A stretch of DNA of 5,386 nucleotides from Candidatus Dormiibacterota bacterium. GTDB taxonomy: Bacteria; Chloroflexota; Dormibacteria; Aeolococcales; Aeolococcaceae. Numbering within the stretch: position 1 is the stretch's first letter; each line of letters starts with the position of its first letter. The stretch lies in assembly GCA_003153215.1 (NCBI GenBank), contig PLXL01000286.1, positions 1 to 5,386 on the forward strand, given 5' to 3'. The notes under the pieces were generated by a model. That model saw nothing but the letters and a program-made list of their open reading frames with translations, did no database searches and was not told the origin of the DNA. Made by a program: the position numbers and the translations under genes. This document shows, in pieces, positions 1 through 5,099 of this stretch.

Positions 1-1535
1 TCGCCGCCTGCCTCAGCGAGAGCGCTCGGGTGGCCTACAAGGCGGTGATGAAGCCGACCGAGGGGACCATCCTCACCGTGATCCGCGAGGCTGCCGACGC
101 CGCCCAGCGAGCCGCCGCGAGCTCCTTCGACATCCGCGCCGTCCTTGACGAGACGGTCCGGGAGGCCCACGCGGCCGTGGAGCGGACGACTGACCAGCTC
201 GCTGTCCTTCGCGAGGCCGGGGTCGTCGATGCCGGCGGCTTTGGCCTGGCGGTGATCCTCGAGGGCCTGACCCGCTCCGTCGAGGAGCGGGAGGGGGCGG
301 CCCGCCGGCCCCGGCTGGTGGGGGAGAGGCGTAGCGGCGAGCCCAGGGTGCGCCGGCCCGACGAGCCCAGCGTGGTGCCGGACGGGGAGGGTGTCGAGCT
401 CCCGAGCGGGAGGGCTCCTGCGGCTCCGCGGGCCGCGACCGGCCGCCGTCGAGGCGCGGCCACCGTGGCCCCGCGCGACGAGGGCTGGGGTTACTGCACC
501 GAGTTCATGATCAGCGGCCCCGGGCTGGATGTGGAGGCCATCCGGGCCGAGCTGGGCGGGCTCGGGGAGTCCAGCTTGGTGGTGGGCGATGCCGACCTGG
601 TCCGGGTGCACATCCACACCGCGGATCCAGCGGCTCTGATCGGTGTGGCCGCGGAGCGCGGCGGCCTCTCCAACCTCAAGGTCGAGGACATGACGGCGCA
701 GCACCACGAGATTCTGGAGCGGGCGGCCCGGACTGAGGCGGTCGCACCGCCGATTCCCGAACGCCCGACCGCCGATCAGTCCGCTGACGCCGCGCCGGCC
801 GCGCCGATCGGACGTGCGGGTGGCGCCGCCCCCGTCCCGGGGCTGGCCGCCGCGCCCCTCCAGCCCTCGGCCCCTGCGCGCCGCTTCGCGGTGGTGGCGG
901 TGGCTCCTGGTGACGGTTTCCAGGAGATCTTCCGCAGCCTCGGTGCTGATGCGGTCGTCGAGGGTGGTCAGACCATGAACCCCTCGACCAAAGACCTCCT
1001 CGCGGCCGTTCGCGGCACGGGAGCGGCCTCGGTGGTGATCCTCCCCAACAACGGCAACGTGATCATGACCGCGGAGCAGGTGCAGCACCTGGCCGAGGGC
1101 ATCGACGTGCGGGTGGCTGCCTCACGCAACGTCCCGCAGGGCATCAGCGCCATGCTGGCCATCGATCCGGGTGGCGACGGCACCGTCAACGCCCGACGGA
1201 TGACCGAGGCGATGCTCCGCGTCTCCACGGTCGAGGTCACCCGGGCGGTTCGCGACAGCACCGCCAACGGATTGCGCATCGCCACCGGCGACGTCATCGC
1301 CCTGGTCGACGACGAGATCGTCCAGGCCGGCGACGACGAGGCCGCCGTCATCGAGGCCGTCCTCCGCAACCACGACACCCCGCCCGAGCTGGTCACCGTC
1401 TATTGGGGCAGCCAGGTGGACGAGCCCGCCGCCGCCGCGGTGGTCGACCGGCTGCGGCACGGCTTCCCGGACACCGAGTTCGAGCTGCACCGGGGCGGCC
1501 AGGACCACTACCCGTACATCCTCTCCCTGGAGTGA
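1..1535 (+). CDS. fakA: Fatty acid kinase FakA / YloV-type DAK2-domain protein, 5'-truncated by the window edge
   Basis: The reading frame is open from the first complete codon at position 3 (510 residues visible) and ends at TGA 1533-1535. The GTG at 30 is an internal Val codon inside the conserved stretch AYKAVMKPTEGTILTV, not the start. Visible domains are: the end of the DAK2 kinase domain (residues 1 to about 92, including VVDAGGFGL); an Arg/Pro/Ala-rich linker (about 93-160); the middle domain (about 161-240, with GYCTEFM and VRVHIHT, whose Cys165, His203 and His205 match the positions I recall as metal ligands in S. aureus FakA); an Ala/Pro linker (about 241-293); and a C-terminal domain (about 294-510, with GGQTMNPST, ILPNNGN and VPQGIS). 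The family phosphorylates fatty acids bound to FakB, in the cytosol, for phospholipid synthesis. The ATP- and Mg-binding N-terminus is outside the window, so catalytic competence cannot be judged. No fakB is visible. Family assignment is secure; the exact substrate in this organism is inferred. Confidence 0.93.
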   Translation, partial: AACLSESARVAYKAVMKPTEGTILTVIREAADAAQRAAASSFDIRAVLDETVREAHAAVERTTDQLAVLREAGVVDAGGFGLAVILEGLTRSVEEREGAARRPRLVGERRSGEPRVRRPDEPSVVPDGEGVELPSGRAPAAPRAATGRRRGAATVAPRDEGWGYCTEFMISGPGLDVEAIRAELGGLGESSLVVGDADLVRVHIHTADPAALIGVAAERGGLSNLKVEDMTAQHHEILERAARTEAVAPPIPERPTADQSADAAPAAPIGRAGGAAPVPGLAAAPLQPSAPARRFAVVAVAPGDGFQEIFRSLGADAVVEGGQTMNPSTKDLLAAVRGTGAASVVILPNNGNVIMTAEQVQHLAEGIDVRVAASRNVPQGISAMLAIDPGGDGTVNARRMTEAMLRVSTVEVTRAVRDSTANGLRIATGDVIALVDDEIVQAGDDEAAVIEAVLRNHDTPPELVTVYWGSQVDEPAAAAVVDRLRHGFPDTEFELHRGGQDHYPYILSLE

Positions 1536-1558
1536 CAGGCGGCTGACACTGCCGCTTG
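1536..1558. terminator. Possible hairpin terminator in the convergent gap
   Basis: The 25 nt between the two facing stop codons (1533-1535 on + and 1563-1561 on -) can fold into an 8-bp stem. The arms are 1536-1543 (CAGGCGGC) and 1551-1558 (GCCGCTTG), with a 7-nt loop. On the + transcript, seven pairs are Watson-Crick and one is G-U (1538/1556). On the - transcript that pair becomes A/C, so the fold is better for the fakA transcript. No U-tract follows on either strand, so this is not a canonical intrinsic terminator. Its placement between convergent genes is the main argument for it. Confidence 0.35.
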
Positions 1559-1560
1559 GA

Positions 1561-3663
1561 TCAGGGCAGCAGGCGGTCAGGGGACCCGTTGACACCGACC
1601 TGGACCGAGAAGGTGTCGCCGGCAGTCGCGCCCGATGACACCGAGTAGTAGAGGTCAAAGTAGCAGGTCGCATCGCGAGTGCCGGCATTCGTGCACGTCG
1701 AACCCGGGTTGTAGTTGGAGGGGACCTGGATCTGTAATTGTAGCCACTGTCCGTTGAAGACGGAGGTACCGTTGCCAGCGGCCGTCTCCGTCTGGATCAC
1801 CGCGTCGCTCGCTCCTGGATGCGGGTTCGCAGGTGCGCTGTCGACTCCGCTCACGCCTTCGGCATTGCTCTCTCCAATGTAGCTGCCCGTGGGATCCCCG
1901 AGCGCCGTTCCGATGTTCTCGATCTGGGTGTTGGCGGCCAGCTGTGCGAAGCCGGAGGGCGAGCCGGACGGCTGTGAGCTGGTGCAGCTGGCCGGCGTGA
2001 CGCCGGTGGAGGCCGGAGGCACGATGCCCACATACGCGTTCCCGCCGGAGACGTCCCCGAGATCGAACAGGTTCACGTCTACCGTCTGGTCTGCGTAGCT
2101 CGGGTCGAGGTAGAAGAGGGGAATCTGGAAGCTCGGGCACTGGGCTCCGACGATCGGCGTGTAGACCGTCATGTCGTCCATCGCCGAGATGCTGGCGCTA
2201 GAGCAGGTGGACATGGAGCATGCGGTGGTGGTGCGCGGGACGGCAAGCTGGACCGCATACCCCTTGTGCGCCTTGGACTGCGTGTTGGAGCTGACCGCTG
2301 GGATGCTGCAGGACGTGGGGGTGCAGGTCGGACTGCCGTTCCACTGCAGCGTGTCCACCTCGAGCCGGAAGTAGGCGTCAGAGGGCGCTGTCGACGGATT
2401 GCTCAGCACGCTGGTGCCGCTGGTGTATGTGGTGGTCTCAAGGCCCGCGTCGTTGTGCGTTGGCATGTAGCCGAGTGCCGAGATCCACTGGTGATAGGTG
2501 GCCGGTACCTCGTTCTTGACCTGCGTAGGCGTACCCGTGCCCGGCGGAAACCACGTGTAGGACTCCGTATTGACACCGTTCACTTGGCAGCCGGCGTGCG
2601 AGCCGCCGCCATAGAGGCAGGTGGCGTTGTAGGGGTAGAAGACTTCCTGGCTGACCAATGAGTCGGTCATGTTCGAGGAGAGCGTTGGGACCTTGAAGAC
2701 CGTGTATGACATGGCCGAGAAGTTGGTGTCCGTCGTGCTGTTATTCGGGAAGGAGCTGTCGTCCTCGTGGTAGGAGTAAGCGTTCGTCTGGTCGTTGGCA
2801 TCGGGAGCGAAGGCGGGATCGAAGACCTGGACGTCCACCGATTGGCCCGGTGGGACGTTGATGAGGAAGTTCGACCCGCCCGTGTAGTTCATGGCCAACT
2901 GCGGGTACGACGTCGGGTAGTACTGCTCAGTGCCCGCCGCGGGGCTGAGCGCGTGGTTATCCTGGGGATTGGCCTTGCACGAGCCCTGGGGCTGGGGTGG
3001 ACACCCGCTTGTGTCGTCGTCAGGAGTGGGCGTGTATGCGTCACCCTCAGATCTGGGGTTGCCCCAGCCCTCCTCGCGCTCGAAGTAGAAGTTGGAGCCC
3101 CCGCTTCCCAGCCCTGACGGAGGGTTGGTGCAGTACGTGCCATTGGGAGGCACCGCGTTGCAGGACCCTGTCAGGGCGCTTCCCTGAGAGCTTCCCGGCT
3201 GCCCGAGCGCGATAGGCGGCAGGTACTCCGCGGTCGCGCTGCGCTGCACCATGTGTGGTCCGAAGCCAAGGAGCTTCAGGAAGGTGGTGGGGACGCTCAC
3301 CGCGACGGTGACCTCGAGCTCGTTGGTGGTGTCGGGGGGCTGCGAGACGATCACACACGGCGAGGAGGCGGTTGAGAGCTGGGCAGGAGTGGTGCTGGTG
3401 GGGCAGGCGCTGTCGAAGCCGTTGCGCGCCACCTCGACCAGGGCGGCGTTGGTGGCGGCGTCGAATTCACCCGGGAGGTACGCGACACCGGCCAGGGCGC
3501 CCGCCGCGGCGGCCCGCTCGACCTGGTCGCTGCTGAAGTAGCTCATCCCGGCGTCGACGGCCAGCCCTGCAATGACCAGTAGCAGCACCGCCATCAGTGC
3601 GAAGAGCAGCATGACCTGGCCGCGCGACGCCTGGCGGCCGTTGCGGATGGAGCGTGGCCTCAT
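1561..3663 (-). CDS. TadG-like protein: Tad N-terminal anchor plus large Cys-paired exported region
   Basis: This 700-residue protein is the third gene of the - strand operon. Residues 1-14 are basic. Residues 15-40 (RGQVMLLFALMAVLLLVIAG, then VDAG) match the N-terminal membrane segment of Flp pilus-assembly TadE/G-like proteins. An Ala-rich helix follows (about 45-80), then a short beta-rich region ending near 147. Unlike its two upstream neighbours, it lacks Glu at +5 after the Gly15-Gln16 site, as is usual for TadG, so prepilin cleavage is unlikely. Residues about 150-700 are rich in Ser, Thr, Asn, Gly and Tyr and contain 14 of the 16 cysteines, many in close pairs, suggesting a disulfide-stabilised extracytoplasmic region. 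Two similar segments, at 274-285 and 526-538, hint at repeated beta domains. No DxSxS MIDAS motif typical of a von Willebrand A domain was found. I chose ATG at 3663 because GAGGAG lies 11 nt upstream. GTG at 3675 (four residues longer, overlapping the previous stop) remains possible. The role is inferred as an envelope-anchored or pilus-associated surface protein. Confidence 0.82.
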   Translation of the reverse strand: MRPRSIRNGRQASRGQVMLLFALMAVLLLVIAGLAVDAGMSYFSSDQVERAAAAGALAGVAYLPGEFDAATNAALVEVARNGFDSACPTSTTPAQLSTASSPCVIVSQPPDTTNELEVTVAVSVPTTFLKLLGFGPHMVQRSATAEYLPPIALGQPGSSQGSALTGSCNAVPPNGTYCTNPPSGLGSGGSNFYFEREEGWGNPRSEGDAYTPTPDDDTSGCPPQPQGSCKANPQDNHALSPAAGTEQYYPTSYPQLAMNYTGGSNFLINVPPGQSVDVQVFDPAFAPDANDQTNAYSYHEDDSSFPNNSTTDTNFSAMSYTVFKVPTLSSNMTDSLVSQEVFYPYNATCLYGGGSHAGCQVNGVNTESYTWFPPGTGTPTQVKNEVPATYHQWISALGYMPTHNDAGLETTTYTSGTSVLSNPSTAPSDAYFRLEVDTLQWNGSPTCTPTSCSIPAVSSNTQSKAHKGYAVQLAVPRTTTACSMSTCSSASISAMDDMTVYTPIVGAQCPSFQIPLFYLDPSYADQTVDVNLFDLGDVSGGNAYVGIVPPASTGVTPASCTSSQPSGSPSGFAQLAANTQIENIGTALGDPTGSYIGESNAEGVSGVDSAPANPHPGASDAVIQTETAAGNGTSVFNGQWLQLQIQVPSNYNPGSTCTNAGTRDATCYFDLYYSVSSGATAGDTFSVQVGVNGSPDRLLP

Positions 3664-3671
3664 GGCAGTCG

Positions 3672-4298
3672 TCACTCCTCTGGAGCCAGCCGGACGACCG
3701 TGTACCGGCTGTCCGTCTGCGTGAACATCTTCAGGGTGGGGGAGGTGTAGGTGAAGACGATGCGCACACCCAACTCCGCCTCGTCGGGTGGGACCTGGTA
3801 GCGGTCGCTGAGGAGGTACCACTGCGCAGCCGTGCTGGCCGCAGTGATAGTGGAGCCGCTGAACGTGTACTTGTCGATCAACTCAGATGGTGGGATGTAG
3901 GCTCCGTTGTCGGGCGGGCACGTGGAGGAGAAGGCGCCGCAGCCGGGGTTGTCAGGCCCGCCGCCGCCGTCCGGCTGGTAGATATCGATCTCGTTCACCA
4001 CCGCGTTGGGCATGCTGCCAACCACGATCGGGAGCATCTGCTGGATGATCTGGTCGTCCACCTGGCAGGTATCAGGTTGGGTGGTCGCCCCACAGAAGGC
4101 GGTCACCGTGGTCGTGGGTGCCGCGGCGCCGAGCTCGGCGGCGTAGCGGGCACCGGCCCGCGTGGCTTGGAGGGCGGTCTGGTTGTCGCCGATCAGGTCC
4201 GCCGCGGTCCAGCTGCCCAGGAAGATAACCATCATCAGAGGCAGGATGATGGCCAGCTCGACCATGGACTGGCCAGCACGGCGGGAACGCCGTCTCAC
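3672..4298 (-). CDS. TadE-like minor pseudopilin (second of two)
   Basis: This 208-residue protein has a type IVb pseudopilin N-terminus: basic residues 1-7, then A-G-Q-S-M-V-E-L with Gly9 as the presumed cleavage site and Glu14 at +5, then a hydrophobic segment to about residue 30. This fits TadE-like proteins, which a TadV-type prepilin peptidase processes and which assist Flp pilus assembly at the membrane. The exported part has four cysteines (69, 78, 120, 127). The start is GTG 4298-4296, overlapping the preceding stop by 4 nt (GTGA), with GGAG at 4310-4307 placed 8 nt upstream, which supports translational coupling. Its tail (YTVVRLAPEE) resembles that of the upstream gene (SNVFRLEPQK), and both carry an I-D-(I/V) strand in mid-protein, so the two look like diverged tandem paralogues. 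It could be the TadF equivalent; sequence reading alone cannot separate TadE from TadF. Confidence 0.85.
   Translation of the reverse strand: MRRRSRRAGQSMVELAIILPLMMVIFLGSWTAADLIGDNQTALQATRAGARYAAELGAAAPTTTVTAFCGATTQPDTCQVDDQIIQQMLPIVVGSMPNAVVNEIDIYQPDGGGGPDNPGCGAFSSTCPPDNGAYIPPSELIDKYTFSGSTITAASTAAQWYLLSDRYQVPPDEAELGVRIVFTYTSPTLKMFTQTDSRYTVVRLAPEE
3675..3680 (-). promoter_or_regulatory. Ribosome binding site deciding the TadG-like start
   Basis: GAGGAG reads from 3680 to 3675 on the - strand, just before the stop of the preceding gene. It is 11 nt from ATG 3663 but directly abuts the alternative GTG 3675, which is too close to serve it. This favours ATG 3663, with a slightly long spacer. 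Confidence 0.5.
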
Positions 4299-4909
4299 TT
4301 CTGAGGCTCCAGCCGGAAGACGTTGCTGGTGCTCATGGTGAAGCTGCCGGAGGTGGCGATCAGGGAGTACTTGAAGGTGATGACGAGCTTCGCGAAGTCT
4401 GGCCCGTTGGCGCCGTTGACGCTGCGCGAGATCGGCGGCCAGGCGTTGTTCAGCACGTCGCCCTTAACGTCGTAGACGTTCTCGCAGGGACCGGCGCAGT
4501 GCGAGATGTCGATGTCGTTGATGAAGGTGCCGTTGCTCTGCTGGGTCTCCTTCCAGACGTCGATCTGGGTGACCGTGATGAGCGCGGTGCTAGTGAGGCC
4601 AGCCTGGTCCATCTGGCAGATCGCCACCTCGTCGGCGGTGCTCGGTTCCGTCGCGTTCGGGCAGCCGGTGGGGAAGGCGATGCAGAGGCCTAAGTTGGCG
4701 GCCATGCATCGGTCCTCCTCCGAGATCGTCGCCACCCCGACGTCAGCGGCGTGCTCGATGGCGGCGCGTCCGTAGAGGAAGAAGCCGGCGTTGACGATCG
4801 AGAAGACCAGAAAGAAGAAGAGCCCGCCCACCAGGGCGAACTCCACGGCGCCCTGACCGGACTGACCCGGGCGCTTCCCCCTACTCTGGGGCTGGGCGAT
4901 CCACCGCAC
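4295..4909 (-). CDS. TadE-like minor pseudopilin (first of two)
   Basis: This 204-residue protein is the promoter-proximal gene of the - strand operon. Residues 1-17 are basic and polar. They lead into G18-Q-G-A-V-E23-F, the G|x4-E motif of type IVb prepilin-like substrates, followed by a hydrophobic segment (about 24-47, rich in Phe and Val) and an Ala-rich helix. The rest is exported and carries six cysteines (68, 76, 83, 98, 138, 142). The start is GTG 4909-4907. An in-frame TGA at 4924-4922, only four codons upstream, rules out a longer protein. The ribosome site is weak (AGG about 6 nt upstream, or GAGG about 10 nt upstream). The predicted job is as a minor subunit or assembly factor of a Tad/Flp-type pilus, working with the two downstream genes. 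No pilin, ATPase, secretin or peptidase gene is present in the window to fix the system more exactly. Confidence 0.86.
   Translation of the reverse strand: MRWIAQPQSRGKRPGQSGQGAVEFALVGGLFFFLVFSIVNAGFFLYGRAAIEHAADVGVATISEEDRCMAANLGLCIAFPTGCPNATEPSTADEVAICQMDQAGLTSTALITVTQIDVWKETQQSNGTFINDIDISHCAGPCENVYDVKGDVLNNAWPPISRSVNGANGPDFAKLVITFKYSLIATSGSFTMSTSNVFRLEPQK
4307..4310 (-). promoter_or_regulatory. Ribosome binding site for the second TadE-like gene
   Basis: GGAG reads from 4310 to 4307 on the - strand, 8 nt before GTG 4298. It lies inside the last codons of the upstream gene, so ribosomes finishing that gene arrive directly at this start. Confidence 0.6.
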
Positions 4910-4942
4910 TCTTGCCTGTCCTCACTCCGGGGCGGCACGACA

Positions 4943-4960
4943 CGCGCACCTGGTGGCGCG
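4943..4960 (-). other. Possible hairpin in the 5' leader of the pilus operon
   Basis: Arms CGCGC (4943-4947) and GCGCG (4956-4960) flank an 8-nt loop (ACCTGGTG on the + strand). If transcription starts near 4961, as the candidate promoter suggests, this stem would sit at the very 5' end of the pilus mRNA. Five pairs in GC-rich DNA can arise by chance. Confidence 0.2.
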
Positions 4961-4967
4961 AAGCCAG

Positions 4968-4996
4968 AGTTTACCGAATGACGCGATTGGTGTATC
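4968..4996 (-). promoter_or_regulatory. Candidate sigma70-type promoter of the pilus operon
   Basis: On the - strand, TAAACT (4973-4968) resembles a -10 box (4 of 6 matches to TATAAT). GATACA (4996-4991) lies 17 nt upstream as a poor -35 (3 of 6 matches to TTGACA). The surrounding bases are AT-rich compared with the genes. Initiation near 4961 would give a leader of about 52 nt before GTG 4909. The match is weak. Confidence 0.27.
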
Positions 4997-5044
4997 GGAC
5001 GTCGCTGATCTGTTACGAAAATGTGGAGATGGGCGGTTTTCGGG

Positions 5045-5065
5045 GGCTCCGGCGTCACCGGAGCC
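5045..5065. repeat. Perfect 8-bp inverted repeat between the divergent genes
   Basis: GGCTCCGG (5045-5052) and CCGGAGCC (5058-5065) are exact reverse complements separated by CGTCA. The dyad lies between the candidate promoters of the pilus operon and recG. No T-tract follows on either strand, which argues against an ordinary terminator. A regulator-binding site, or a barrier hairpin between the divergent units, are the alternatives. The repeat is directly visible; its role is inferred. Confidence 0.6.
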
Positions 5066-5085
5066 TTGCCGACCCCCGGTCGTCC

Positions 5086-5091
5086 TAGAGT
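5086..5091 (+). promoter_or_regulatory. recG: Candidate -10 box for leaderless recG transcription
   Basis: TAGAGT fits the TAnnnT -10 pattern and ends 8 nt before ATG 5100, the spacing expected when transcription starts at the start codon itself. The best upstream -35-like element, TTGCCG (5066-5071), is only 14 nt away, which is short. No Shine-Dalgarno sequence precedes ATG 5100, which is consistent with a leaderless mRNA. Confidence 0.35.
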
Positions 5092-5099
5092 TTGCCGGG

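Noticed and set aside
35..463. 142-residue open frame antisense to fakA
   Set aside because: It is an Arg/Ser/Ala-rich shadow of the high-GC fakA frame, with no recognisable domain.
1122..1688. 188-residue - strand frame crossing the fakA / TadG-like boundary
   Set aside because: It overlaps two well-supported genes in other frames and has the Asp/Val/Gly-rich composition of a reverse-complement shadow.
2757..2763. Acidic-serine stretch (EDDSS) in the TadG-like protein as a possible von Willebrand A MIDAS site
   Set aside because: The spacing does not give D-x-S-x-S, and no supporting Thr or Asp motifs or alternating Rossmann strands are seen around it.
1561..3822. Longer version of the TadG-like protein starting at 3822
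   Set aside because: The extra 53 residues run through the coding end of the preceding gene in another frame, are rich in Pro, Arg and His with no pilin-like character, and precede the basic plus hydrophobic N-terminus typical of the family. ATG 3663 with GAGGAG upstream is better.
3654..4304. 216-residue + strand frame antisense to the second TadE-like gene
   Set aside because: It mirrors the pseudopilin gene almost end to end. The - strand product has a clear pilin-like motif and membrane segment, whereas this one has only Gly/Arg/His-rich low complexity.
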